64,000 nucleotides of DNA from Planctomycetota bacterium (GTDB lineage: Bacteria; Planctomycetota; UBA1135; GCA-002686595), in the NCBI GenBank assembly GCA_016220085.1, contig JACRIN010000109.1, positions 59,157 through 123,156 on the forward strand. Reading direction: 5' to 3'. The notes below the pieces were generated by a model, which saw nothing but the letters and a program-made list of their open reading frames with translations, ran no database searches and was not told the DNA's origin. Position 1 is the stretch's first letter. Each line of letters starts with the position of its first letter. The position numbers and the translations under genes are program-made. Shown here one piece after another: positions 52,162-62,925 of this stretch.

Positions 52162-53612
52162 TTCAGCCCCTCGAGATACCGCGCGGCGCCGAGCCAGCCG
52201 ACGCGCGCGCACCAACCCATGTTCCAAGGCTCCTTGTCGGTCGTGTTCTCCGGTGTGTCGCCCGCGGAGTGATAGAAGTTGTCGTAGTCGACCGAGACGT
52301 GGTCGCGCTCGCGCCACGACTCGCCGGGCATGCCGGGCGTGCGCGGATGCTCGCCGGGCTCGCCCCACGCGCTGGTGAAGAGCGTCAGCGCCGGCCGCGC
52401 GTGCTCGCGGCAGTACTTCGAGCCGCTGAACACGTACGAGTCGGTTCCGCCGAGGCTCTTGTTGGTCGCCCAGCGCGCGGGGAAGCCGGTCGCGCCCTCG
52501 TGATCTTCGAGCACCGCGAGCAGCACGCGCGCGAGCTCGACGTTCGCCGGCAGATCGTCGGGCTCGAGGTTGAGCTGATCCGCGCCGGAGCCGAAGCCCG
52601 CCTGATCGTAGTTGAGCACGCCGAGCAGGCCGCCCTCGGAGGGCACGCGCGTCTCGAGGTACTCGCGCGTCGACGCGATCTCGGAGCCCCAGATCGCGAA
52701 TCGCACTTCGTGCGGGGGCGGCGGGAGCTTGCGTTCGCGCACCGCCTTCGCCCACGCGCTCGCGATCTCGATCACGACCGCCTCGCCGCTCGCGTTGTCG
52801 TCGGCGCCGGGTCCTCCCGCGTCGGAATCGCCGTGCGCGCAGAAGAGCAGGTAGTCGTCCTTCCACGCGTGCGCGCCCGACGCGTCGGGGAGTCGCGCGA
52901 CGACCGTGCGTGCGCGCGCTTTCGCGATCACGCTGACGAGCTCCCACTCGATCTCGACCGCGGCGCCGACGGACAGCCACGCGCGCAGCGTCGCGCCCTC
53001 GTCGCGCGAAAGCCCGAACACCGCGGTCCGATTCGCATCGCCGGACTTCAGGTGGTGGACGACCGGGTGGCTGCCGTCGCGCGTCGTCGCGCCGTCGATC
53101 AACGCGAGCTTCGGCGTCGGCGCGCCCTTCTTCGCCGCGAAGCGCGCGCCGAGCCACGCGCCGCCTTCGACCGGTTCGAGCGAGAGCGCGAGCTTGCCCG
53201 CTCCGCTCGGCGAGTAGCCCCACGGCCAGGCGCGCGCGAGCACGAGTTCGGTGCCGTCGTCGAGCCGGCGCGCGCGCACCGCGAAGCGCGTTTCCTCGTG
53301 GCACCAACGCTCGCCGTCCTCGACGACGCGCACGTCGAGGCCGGCGTCGCGCAAGAGCTTCTCGCGCAGTGTCGCGGCGCGCGCGCCGGAGCTCGTCCCG
53401 CCCATGCGCGGCCCGAGCGCGACCAGCGCGCGCACGCGCGCCTGCATCGCGGGCTCGGAGACCGTCGCCGCGAGCTCGCGTTCGAGCGCGAGTCGATTCG
53501 ACGTGGTCGACATCGCCGACGTCGTCGACGTGGCCTGCGCGGCCTGCGCGGCCTGCGCCGGCGCTGCGACTTGCGGTAGGAAAAGGCCGATACAGAGAGC
53601 GACCGGGAGCAT
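52158..53612 (-). CDS. Secreted M28 family peptidase
   Basis: 484 residues, signal peptide about 1-24 (ALCIGLFLPQVAAPAQA). M28 core: LFCAHGDSDAGGPGADDNASG (about 259-279) has the His, Asp and bridging Asp; WGSEI (about 310) lies where the Glu pair should be, written as Glu after Gly-Ser; DYDNFYHSAGDTPENT (about 440-455) has the final His. The glutamate region is less typical than in the 20.9 kb peptidase. The signal region holds three Ala-Gln-Ala units from a 9-base repeat. Coupled to the cupin gene. Confidence 0.85.
   Translation of the reverse strand: MLPVALCIGLFLPQVAAPAQAAQAAQATSTTSAMSTTSNRLALERELAATVSEPAMQARVRALVALGPRMGGTSSGARAATLREKLLRDAGLDVRVVEDGERWCHEETRFAVRARRLDDGTELVLARAWPWGYSPSGAGKLALSLEPVEGGAWLGARFAAKKGAPTPKLALIDGATTRDGSHPVVHHLKSGDANRTAVFGLSRDEGATLRAWLSVGAAVEIEWELVSVIAKARARTVVARLPDASGAHAWKDDYLLFCAHGDSDAGGPGADDNASGEAVVIEIASAWAKAVRERKLPPPPHEVRFAIWGSEIASTREYLETRVPSEGGLLGVLNYDQAGFGSGADQLNLEPDDLPANVELARVLLAVLEDHEGATGFPARWATNKSLGGTDSYVFSGSKYCREHARPALTLFTSAWGEPGEHPRTPGMPGESWRERDHVSVDYDNFYHSAGDTPENTTDKEPWNMGWCARVGWLGAARYLEGLK
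53532..53558 (-). repeat. Three 9-base tandem repeats in a signal-peptide region
   Basis: GGCCTGCGC occurs three times in a row, encoding Ala-Gln-Ala units at the likely cleavage site of the M28 peptidase. Copy number could change by slippage without shifting the frame. Confidence 0.75.
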
Positions 53613-53777
53613 CGCTTCCAGTCTGCGCGGGCCCTCGCGGGTCGCGAAAGATCTTCCCGCCGGCTTTCACGTCGCGACGGTGAAGAATGGGTCGCGCCGA
53701 GGTCGATCTAGCGGCCGGCGCCCGAGCGCGATCGGCGTGCGACCTCCCTGGGTCGTGGCCGCATTCGTCGCGCCTGC

Positions 53778-56006
53778 GTGTCCGCACCTATGGGGAATCA
53801 CCAAGTTCACGGTCAGCCCGAACGCGATCCGCACGCGAGCACCGGCCCCGTCGGCAACCGTCCGGCGAACAACGCGCGCCTCGCGACCCCCGGCAGCGTG
53901 GTCGATCATCTGCCCCAGGGCCAAGGGGAGGCGGCCGACTTCCTCGGCCTCAATCAAGAGCTCGGCGCCGCGCCGCCCCCGCCTGTCGCACTCGCTCCCG
54001 CCGCTCCGCTCGCCGCGCCGCAACCGGTCGCAGCGCCGAGCGAAAGCGCGGAAGCCGCGGGCGCGAGCTGGCTCTTCCAGACGCAAGAACCGGAGACCGT
54101 CGTCGCTCCTGTCGTCGACGAGACGCCCGCCGAGCCGTCGCCCGAGCCGGTGCCGGAGATCGAGTACCACGAGCCCGAGCGGCCCGCGCGCAGGCTGAAG
54201 CCCGCGATGCTCTTCGCCGGCGCCGCCGCGGTGGTCGGCATGATCGGTTTCGCGACGTGGAGCGCGTTCCGTGCTTCGCAGTCGACGACGTCGGACGATC
54301 TGCCGCCGTCGGTGGTCGATGCGTCGGCGGTTCCGCAGCCGACGAAGCTCGCCGAGCCGGCGCCGACCGCGGCGTCGCGCTATCCCGGCCGCCGTTCGGT
54401 GGCGACTGGCGAGCCCGTCCCCGAAGTCGCGTTCGCCGAGCTCGCGCCGAGCGAGCCGAAGCCGACTCCGGACGAGGCGCAGGCGGGTTTCGGAGTCGCG
54501 AGCGAGCCCGTGTTCGATGCGAACGCGGACGCGGTCGCCGCCGACTCGCCGCCGCCGACGCAGTGGCTCGATTCCGGCGCGACCGAGCCCGGAGTCGACG
54601 ATGCGTTCGTGTCCGAGGACGCGGGCGAGCTCCCGCCACTCGACGAAGAGGTCGACTCGTACGACGAGGTGCCGGACGTCGACGTCGGCGCGGACGCAAC
54701 GGGCGCGCGCTCGTCGATCTCGACGTGGTTCGCGACCGATTCCGGCGGGCTGGTAGACGAGAGCGAGTGTCCGGAGCCGGTCGTCGCGACCGACGGCGAG
54801 CCCGCGCCGTTCGTCAACGAAGTCGAGCCGGTGCCGAGCGTCGCGATCTTGACGCCCGCGATCGCCGTCGAGCCCGAGCCGGTCGAAGTCGTCGAGATCG
54901 ATGGGTTCGACGGGTCCGACGAGGTCGAAGCCGCGGGCGGAGATTCCGACGGCGTCGAGACTGCTGTTGTCGAAACCGACGCCGCGCTGCGCCCCGCGCC
55001 CGAGAGCGTGGTCGCGGTCGCGCCGGACGCGAACCCCGAATCCGTCGTGGTGGTGACCGCGCCGGTCGAGCCGGCGGTCGTCCCGCCGTTCGCGGTCGAG
55101 CCCCTTGCCGTGGAACCGGCCGCCGCGGCACCGGTCGTGACCGAGCCGCTCGCGTTGAGCGGCTCGTGGGGCGGCTGGTCGCTGATCGACTCGCCGTTGC
55201 CGAATCGTTGGCTCGACCAAGCTCCCGCGCTCGGCGTCGCGACGCTCGACCTCGCTTCCGAGCTCGAAGCGACGCCCGCGGCGAGCGAGCCGAGTGGCCC
55301 AGGCGAACCAGGCGCCCGCGGCGACGTCGCGCAAGCGCCGTCGAAGCCCTCCACGGTTCCGGAGAAACCCGCGGTCGCACCCGAGAAGCCGGTCGCGCAC
55401 GCGAGCACGTCGAAACCGGGCGACACGACGCCGCCGACTCCGGTCGCAACGACCGGCGCGGAAGGCTCGCAGAAGGTAGAGATCCCGAGCGCGTCGCCGA
55501 CCGCGGTCGCGCACGCGGCGAAGTCGACCCCCGCGCAGCCCGAGAAGACCACTGACGCGGGCGGACTACGCCGCGCGAGCGCCCAAGACCTCTCCGGCAT
55601 CTGGACCGACAGCGCGATCCCGTTCGACTCGATCGCGGGCGACAAGCGCATGCTGACGCCGAGCGTCGGCCGCGTGCGCGTGCTGCTCGTCGAGAAGCAG
55701 GTGCTCGAAGGCCTGCTGTATTCCGTCGGGCAGAACCAGGTGACGATCAACACCGATCTCGGCCGCATCGGCGTCGCCGCGGATCGCATCCAGAAGATCG
55801 AGCGCATCGACGTCGCGAAGGTCGACCCGTCGAAGGACGCGGCCAGCGACGTGCGCATCAAGACGCCCGGCGGAATCGTCGTCGGCAAGGTCGTTTCGAC
55901 CGAAGGCGGTCAAACCGTGGTGCAGACCAAGGACGGCTCGCGGGTCACGTTCGCGAGCAAGGACGTCCAGGTCCAGACCGGTTCCAAGGTGGCGATCAAG
56001 CCCTGA
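53778..56006 (+). CDS. Long disordered membrane protein with C-terminal small domain
   Basis: 742 residues from a GTG (an ATG at 53790 is possible). About 130 Pro/Ala-rich residues precede one membrane segment (about 140-160, MLFAGAAAVVGMIGFATWSAF). A further roughly 430 residues are Pro/Glu/Val/Ala-rich with low complexity (EPEPVEVVEI, VEPLAVEPAAAAPV). The last roughly 130 (from about 610) form a folded domain with repeated strands: VRVLLVEKQVLEGLLYSVGQNQVTINTDLGRIGV, RIQKIERIDVAK, VVGKVVSTEGGQTVVQTKDGSRVTFASKDVQ. These look like small SH3-type barrels. Function unknown. Confidence 0.7.
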   Translation: MSAPMGNHQVHGQPERDPHASTGPVGNRPANNARLATPGSVVDHLPQGQGEAADFLGLNQELGAAPPPPVALAPAAPLAAPQPVAAPSESAEAAGASWLFQTQEPETVVAPVVDETPAEPSPEPVPEIEYHEPERPARRLKPAMLFAGAAAVVGMIGFATWSAFRASQSTTSDDLPPSVVDASAVPQPTKLAEPAPTAASRYPGRRSVATGEPVPEVAFAELAPSEPKPTPDEAQAGFGVASEPVFDANADAVAADSPPPTQWLDSGATEPGVDDAFVSEDAGELPPLDEEVDSYDEVPDVDVGADATGARSSISTWFATDSGGLVDESECPEPVVATDGEPAPFVNEVEPVPSVAILTPAIAVEPEPVEVVEIDGFDGSDEVEAAGGDSDGVETAVVETDAALRPAPESVVAVAPDANPESVVVVTAPVEPAVVPPFAVEPLAVEPAAAAPVVTEPLALSGSWGGWSLIDSPLPNRWLDQAPALGVATLDLASELEATPAASEPSGPGEPGARGDVAQAPSKPSTVPEKPAVAPEKPVAHASTSKPGDTTPPTPVATTGAEGSQKVEIPSASPTAVAHAAKSTPAQPEKTTDAGGLRRASAQDLSGIWTDSAIPFDSIAGDKRMLTPSVGRVRVLLVEKQVLEGLLYSVGQNQVTINTDLGRIGVAADRIQKIERIDVAKVDPSKDAASDVRIKTPGGIVVGKVVSTEGGQTVVQTKDGSRVTFASKDVQVQTGSKVAIKP

Positions 56007-56030
56007 CGGCGCGCTTTCGTGGAACCGCAC

Positions 56031-56052
56031 ACCGGCCGCGCGAGCGGCCGGT
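56031..56052 (+). terminator. Hairpin terminator after the disordered membrane protein gene
   Basis: ACCGGCCGC (56031-56039) pairs with 56044-56052 around a GCGA loop, 25 bases past the stop. Confidence 0.6.
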
Positions 56053-56190
56053 CGCGTTCCGTGGGGTTTCGCTCCCGGGCGACGCTTCGCGAGCGTTCAT
56101 GCACCCGCTCCGCGCGAGACCGCGGACGACGAAACCGCGCGAGGCGGATGCGATAGGTTCGGCGAGCGGACTAGACTGCGGCTCCCTGCC

Positions 56191-57822
56191 ATGTTCACAG
56201 CCCATCCCCTGCGCACGTTGTTCGTGGTGCTCGTCGCATGCTGCGCGCTCGCCGGCGGGCACGCGTCCGCCGCACCGCAATCCGACCCGGTCGCCGACTT
56301 CAAGAAGTACTTCAAGGAGTACTCGCGCGAGTACCAGAGAGCCGGCAAGGACGACAAGGAGCGGCGCGCCGCCGTCGTCACGATTCGCGAGACCGTGTTG
56401 AGCCTGAAGGGCGTCGATTCGGCCGACGTCGTCGACGCGATCCTGCCGACGCTCAAGCTCGAGGAGCCCGACATACAGTCCGGTGTCGTCACGGTGCTCT
56501 CGAGCTTCAAGAGCGAGCCACCGATCGCGCGCCTGGTCGAGGTGATGGCGACCGAGAAGCACGAGCCGACGCTGGTCGCCTGCCTCCAGGCATTCCAAGC
56601 CGCGAAGTACAAGACGTCCGGCGCGGCGCTCGCGAAGTTGCTCTCTAGCAAGAGCTGGGAAGTGCGCCGCGCGTCGGTGCAGGCGCTCGCCGCGAGCGGC
56701 GAAGCCGACGCGCCGAAGTGGATCGTCGCGGCGTGCAAGGACGAGGAACCGGCGGTGCGGTTCACGGCGATGGACGCGCTCGCCGCGGCGAAGTCGAAGC
56801 TCGTGCTCCCGTTCGCGATCAACGCGCTCTCCGATCCGATCTGGCAGGTGCGAGCGAGCGCGATTCGCGCGCTCTCGATGGTCCGCGCGGTCGAAGCGAT
56901 CGATCCGTTGATCCGGCGCCTCGAGGTCGAGAAAGGACGATTGACGCCCGACCTCGTCGAAGCGCTCTCGCGTCACCTCGGCCGCGAGTTCGGCAACGAT
57001 GCAAAGGCGTGGCGCGCGTACTGGGACAACCTCAAGGACGGCTACATCCTGATGACCGAGGAGCAGGTCCGCGAGCTGCGCAAGGGCCTCGGCCCTCGCA
57101 CCGGAGCCGACGCGGACGGTCGCAACAAGTCGGGCTCGGGCGACGACGACCACGAGACCAAGGCGGTCTCGTACCACGACATCACCACGCCGAGCATCTC
57201 GATCATCTTCGTGATCGACGTCTCCGGCTCGATGGAGAACATGGTGGTGGAGAAGGACCGCTTCGTCGACGGCAACTACCCGTCGATGATGCGCATCGAC
57301 ATCTGCAAGACCGAGCTCGCGCGCACGATCGATCGCCTCGAGCCCAACGTGCGTTTCAACATCCTGTCGTTCGCGACCGCGGTGAAGCCTTGGAAGAAGG
57401 ACTTGGTCGACGCGTCGCCGGCGAACAAGCTCGCCGCGCGCGACTGGGTGCTGCGGCTCGAAGCGATCGGCGGCAATTCGAAGGACGATCTGGCGCGCGT
57501 CGGTTTGACCGGCTCCGCCGGGCTCGATGGGGGGCAGACCAACACGTTCGGCGCGCTGATGGCGGCGCTCGGCGTGCCCGAGCGCGGCTCCCCGGTCGAG
57601 GCGACGTATGCGGTGAAGGTCGACACGGTCTTCTTCCTGTCCGACGGCCGGCCGTCGACCGGGGACTACGTCGACACCGACGACATCCTGCGGGAGATCC
57701 TGCGCGCGAACGAGCTCCGCAAGATCGTTCTGCACACGATCGCGATCGGCGAGTTCCAGAAGGACTTCATGAAGGCCCTGGCCGAGCAGAACGGCGGGAT
57801 CTTCGTCGATTTGGGCCGCTGA
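56191..57822 (+). CDS. Secreted HEAT-repeat and von Willebrand A protein
   Basis: 543 residues with a signal peptide (LFVVLVACCALAGGHASA). HEAT-type helix pairs fill about 60-250 (PPIARLVEVMATEKHEPTLVACLQAF, WEVRRASVQALAASGEADAPK, WQVRASAIRALSMVRAVEAIDPLIRRL). A vWA domain follows from about 325 with a full MIDAS: DVSGSM (about 347-352), Thr of GGQTNTFGAL, and Asp of FFLSDGRPSTGD. Such pairs are frequent in planctomycetes; the vWA should bind a metal and a partner protein. The stop is followed by a possible repeat relic (CGGCCCGTTG). Confidence 0.85.
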   Translation: MFTAHPLRTLFVVLVACCALAGGHASAAPQSDPVADFKKYFKEYSREYQRAGKDDKERRAAVVTIRETVLSLKGVDSADVVDAILPTLKLEEPDIQSGVVTVLSSFKSEPPIARLVEVMATEKHEPTLVACLQAFQAAKYKTSGAALAKLLSSKSWEVRRASVQALAASGEADAPKWIVAACKDEEPAVRFTAMDALAAAKSKLVLPFAINALSDPIWQVRASAIRALSMVRAVEAIDPLIRRLEVEKGRLTPDLVEALSRHLGREFGNDAKAWRAYWDNLKDGYILMTEEQVRELRKGLGPRTGADADGRNKSGSGDDDHETKAVSYHDITTPSISIIFVIDVSGSMENMVVEKDRFVDGNYPSMMRIDICKTELARTIDRLEPNVRFNILSFATAVKPWKKDLVDASPANKLAARDWVLRLEAIGGNSKDDLARVGLTGSAGLDGGQTNTFGALMAALGVPERGSPVEATYAVKVDTVFFLSDGRPSTGDYVDTDDILREILRANELRKIVLHTIAIGEFQKDFMKALAEQNGGIFVDLGR

Positions 57823-57856
57823 CGGCCCGTTGGTCGCTCCATTCGGGGGCCGCGGG

Positions 57857-57885
57857 TTGACGGCGGAGCCGGCGGCGCCTATCGT
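57857..57885 (+). promoter_or_regulatory. Promoter of tRNA-Pro
   Basis: TTGACG (57857-57862) and TATCGT (57880-57885) are exactly 17 bases apart, with the start expected near 57892 and the tRNA at 57902. Confidence 0.6.
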
Positions 57886-57901
57886 GCTTCGCTCTCACCG
57901 T

Positions 57902-57979
57902 CGGGGTGTGGCTCAGCTTGGCTAGAGCGCTGCGTTCGGGACGCAGAGGTCGTAGGTTCAAATCCTATCACCCCGACCA
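57902..57979 (+). tRNA. tRNA-Pro (CGG anticodon)
   Basis: A full cloverleaf can be read: acceptor CGGGGTG (57902-57908) pairing CACCCCG (57969-57975), D arm GCTC...GAGC, anticodon arm CTGCG-TTCGGGA-CGCAG giving anticodon CGG, T arm GTAGG-TTCAAAT-CCTAT with one G-T pair, discriminator A, and encoded CCA (57977-57979). It decodes CCG, the most used proline codon in such a GC-rich genome. Confidence 0.95.
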
Positions 57980-58016
57980 ACCTGCTCTCGCAGGCTGGCC
58001 AACCTGCCCTCGCAGG
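57977..58016 (+). terminator. Two hairpins after tRNA-Pro
   Basis: CCTGC-TCTC-GCAGG (57981-57994) and CCTGC-CCTC-GCAGG (58003-58016) are near-identical hairpins with a repeated CCAACCTGC unit. They probably end or process the tRNA precursor. No U-tract is present. Confidence 0.5.
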
Positions 58017-58892
58017 CCGAGCGACCCGCGCTCGCAGTCCGTCACGGTGCCTTTCGGCCCGATGCGACTCGCGCTCAGCCGCCGGGTTCCCACAGCCCCG
58101 CGCCCGCCGCACCGCATCCGCCGCCCCGCGCCCGCCGCCCCGCGCCCTCGGATTGCTGGAATCCGTGTCCCGCACAATTCGAGCGCAGCTCGCGATCGCG
58201 TCGCCCGAACCCCCCGCGTCGGCTCCGCCGTGCTCGGCGCAGGAGCGACTCGCGCGTTCGACGAGCCTCGGCCTCCGAGTCGGCGCAACCCACGCGCCGA
58301 GCGCTCTCCGCTCGCTGTACCGCCCTGCGCGCGACGCCGCGCGAGCGAGCACGCGGCGCCCCGTGTCGCGCCTGATCGCGACGGGCCGCAGCTCAGGTCG
58401 ACGGACCGATTGCTTCCTCCAACGGGCCGACCGGCGCTCCAAGCGCGCTCCGGAGCGGCTCCGAAAGGCGTCGGAATCCTGAAAAGGCGGTTCCGTCGAC
58501 GCGTTCGATCGGGCATGCTTCATCGGTCGCCGAGAGCTCGCAGGTTCCGGCGGCCCCTGGACCCCACGTCCACCCCAAGCCCCGTCAGACGCCCCGAGTG
58601 GGCCGACGGAGAGCCGGGGAGGCCACGGCAACGCGTTCGCGATAGTGCGTCGCCGGGCAAGACGAGCGTCTTGAGGAAGATCTAGGACTGCCGAGCGAGC
58701 TCTCTCTCGTCCCTCTCGGGCGTGCGAAGGCCGGCGCCAACCAAGCGCTTCGACTCGGGAGTTCGCGGCGATCCTGGATCGTTCTGCCTGCGCTCGGCGC
58801 ACGCCGGTCGACCGAGGAGTTTTTGACGCGGATCGACGCGCGAACTCCGCGGACACCACGGGCACGGGGACCGATCTCTCTCGAGGTCCAAC
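58017..58892. other. Gene-free stretch between tRNA-Pro and rho
   Basis: About 875 bases without a convincing gene; the longest frame, starting within the tRNA, is an Arg/Pro-rich artefact. It holds the C-rich tandem repeat (58095-58150) and the rho leader. GAGG at 58883-58886 is the rho RBS. It may be a long regulatory leader or a decayed gene. Confidence 0.55.
58095..58150 (+). repeat. C-rich 14-base tandem repeat, four units
   Basis: GCCCCGCGCCCGCC is repeated with a 14-base period at 58095, 58109 (three changes), 58123 and 58137 (last two bases changed). C strongly outnumbers G on the plus strand, the kind of sequence Rho loads on. Confidence 0.7.
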
Positions 58893-60842
<1,950 letters not shown>

Positions 60843-60894
60843 CCCGGCGCGCGTACGCGTTCCGCGTCCGATCCATCCTCCCCCGAGCCCCCGC

Positions 60895-62613
60895 GTGAGC
60901 TTCAAGGCGATCTTCGGAGCGGTCCTCGTCCTCTTGCTCTTGCCGCTCGTGCTGCGGCTCGCGCCGATCGGCCACGGCGCGCCGCGCAACTACGTGCCCG
61001 ACACGCACGTGGTCAAGAACGCGCTCGGGATGGCGAAGGACAAGGACCTGATCCCGCCGGTCGGCAAGTACTCGTCGTACCCGTACTTGATCCCGTATCT
61101 CTTGCTGCCGATCTACGGCGGCGAGTACGCGGTCGGTCGCGCGGTCGGCGCGTGGCATTCCGCCGAGGAGTTCAAGGTGCGAGCGCTCGACTCGCCGGCG
61201 ATCGTGCAGATCCCGGCGCGCGTGCTGGTCGCGTTGTTCGGCGCGCTGTCGGCGGTCGCGGCGTTCGCGGCGGCGCGGGCGCTCGGCCTGAAGTCCGGCG
61301 CGTGGGCCGCCGCGTTCCTGGTCGGCACGTCGCTGCTGCACGTCCAGCTCTCGACGCACGAGCGACCGTGGATCCCGGTCGTGTTCTTCGGTTTGCTCGC
61401 GGTCGGCTCCGCGGCGAAGCACACGAGCGACGGCCGCGTGTTCTCCCTGCTCGCGTCGGCGTTGTTCGCAGCGTTCGCGTTCGCGTGCCACCAGTCGGGC
61501 CTCGTTTTCCTCGCGCTGGTCGGCCTCGCTTGGGCGTGCGCGCCGGGCGCGAACGATGCCGCGGGCTGGCGCCGCCGGATCGGACGCGGCGTGATCGCGG
61601 TCACGGGCTTCGTCGTGCTCGCGCTGCTCGTCGGGCATCCCTACTACTTGCGCTACGGTCGCGTGCTGCAGGAGCAGGTCGTCGGCGCCGACCAGGCCGC
61701 CGGCAACTTCTCGGTCGGAGGCCAAGCGGTGCGCTTCGGCTTCTCGTGGAGCTCGGTCGAGCACCTCGCCGTCTCGTTCTTTGCCTACGACCCGGTGTTG
61801 GTCGTGCTCGGCGTCGTCGGGCTCTTCCTCTGGGCGCGCGAGAGACGTTGGACGATGCTCTTCGCCTTCACGCTCGGTATCGGCGTGTTCTTCCTGACCA
61901 ACCCGAGCGACCACGTGCGCTATCTGTTGCCGGTCGGCACTCTGCTCGCGCTGTTCGCCGCGAGGACCGTCGAGCTCGCGTGGACGCGCCCGGCGACGCG
62001 CGCGGTCGTCGCGCTGCTGCTCGCGGTGCCGCTGGTGCAGGCGGTGCGCTTCGACGTCGTGCTCGCGAGCGAGGACACGCGCGAGGAAGCGGAGCGCAAG
62101 CTCGCGGAGCTGCCGGAAGGCGCGCGCGTCGCGATCGACCACTATGGGCCCGCGGTCGACCTCGATCGCGACTCGCTCGAGCGGCTCGCGGACTTGCGCG
62201 AGCTGCGCCAGCGCGAAGCGAATCGGCTCGAGTTCCTGAAGCTCGGCGCGTATCCGCCCGAGCGGCTCGGACTCGACGCGGTGTTCGTCGAAGAGCTGCT
62301 CGGCGTCGATCCGCGGACCGGCGAGTACGGCGTACAGCCTGCGCTCGCGGCGCGCGGCGCGACGCCGCGGGAGCTCTTCGAAGCGCTCGGCGTCACGCAC
62401 GTCCTCTTGGTCGATCGAGACGGTCGGGGCTCGCGGCTCGACGCGCTCGCGGCCGACGGACGCGAAGCCTGGCGGATCCATCCGTCGAAGCCCGGCAGCG
62501 ACCCGGTCGAGGCGTTCCTGCCGACCGAGATGCGGTTTCCGCTGACCGCGCTCTGGCGGGTCGACCGACCCGGGCCGGCGATGCGTCTGATCGAACTCGC
62601 ACGCGCTCGTTGA
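60895..62613 (+). CDS. GT-C-type polytopic membrane glycosyltransferase (tentative)
   Basis: 572 residues from a GTG, with about nine to ten membrane segments between residues 1 and 400 and a soluble C-terminal domain of about 170. The first outer loop is long and starts NYVPDTHVVKNALGM, with an Asp where PMT/GT39-like enzymes carry their acidic catalytic residue. A further loop has HERPWIPV. These fit lipid-linked-sugar glycosyltransferases (ArnT/PMT kind), but no diagnostic sequence could be confirmed. It follows rho by 52 bases and may be read from the same transcript. Confidence 0.65.
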   Translation: MSFKAIFGAVLVLLLLPLVLRLAPIGHGAPRNYVPDTHVVKNALGMAKDKDLIPPVGKYSSYPYLIPYLLLPIYGGEYAVGRAVGAWHSAEEFKVRALDSPAIVQIPARVLVALFGALSAVAAFAAARALGLKSGAWAAAFLVGTSLLHVQLSTHERPWIPVVFFGLLAVGSAAKHTSDGRVFSLLASALFAAFAFACHQSGLVFLALVGLAWACAPGANDAAGWRRRIGRGVIAVTGFVVLALLVGHPYYLRYGRVLQEQVVGADQAAGNFSVGGQAVRFGFSWSSVEHLAVSFFAYDPVLVVLGVVGLFLWARERRWTMLFAFTLGIGVFFLTNPSDHVRYLLPVGTLLALFAARTVELAWTRPATRAVVALLLAVPLVQAVRFDVVLASEDTREEAERKLAELPEGARVAIDHYGPAVDLDRDSLERLADLRELRQREANRLEFLKLGAYPPERLGLDAVFVEELLGVDPRTGEYGVQPALAARGATPRELFEALGVTHVLLVDRDGRGSRLDALAADGREAWRIHPSKPGSDPVEAFLPTEMRFPLTALWRVDRPGPAMRLIELARAR

Positions 62614-62925
62614 GCGTGTGCGGTGCGGCTCGCGTGCCGCGCGCCGACCGATTCCGACGCGGAAGTCGCGTGCGCACTCGCACGAGCGTGCGCGTGCACG
62701 GCGTCGAGAACAGGTCGCGCCTCCGAACCGGGTGAGAGACGAGGGAGACGGGTTGGCTCGGAAGCGCGACCGCACGAGAACACGCCGCCAAGCGACGAAC
62801 GGGTTCAACGATTCCCGAGTCCGGCGCGGTTCTTTCGCTCCGACCGCGCCGCCCGCACCGATCGACCGCGGATAGAGTGAAGGCGGAGAGAGCAGAGGCG
62901 CTGAACCCGGAGCGAGTCGCGCGGC
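62614..62925. other. Intergenic region before the last gene
   Basis: About 310 bases with no convincing gene. A small hairpin (CGCAC-GAGC-GTGCG, 62679-62692) may help end the upstream message, and the rest should carry the promoter of the ECF sigma gene. Confidence 0.5.

Noticed and set aside
53690..53720. TAGCGGCCGGCG near 53710 as another repeat end
   Set aside because: Only the first eight bases match the element, there is no stop codon or inverse partner, and GC-rich chance matches are expected.
58095..58150. CRISPR-like array
   Set aside because: Units are 14 bases with no spacers between them and no cas genes nearby, so it is a simple tandem repeat.
57906..58685. 259-residue plus-strand frame starting inside tRNA-Pro
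   Set aside because: It begins within the tRNA, is Arg/Pro-rich with no fold, and covers a tandem repeat.
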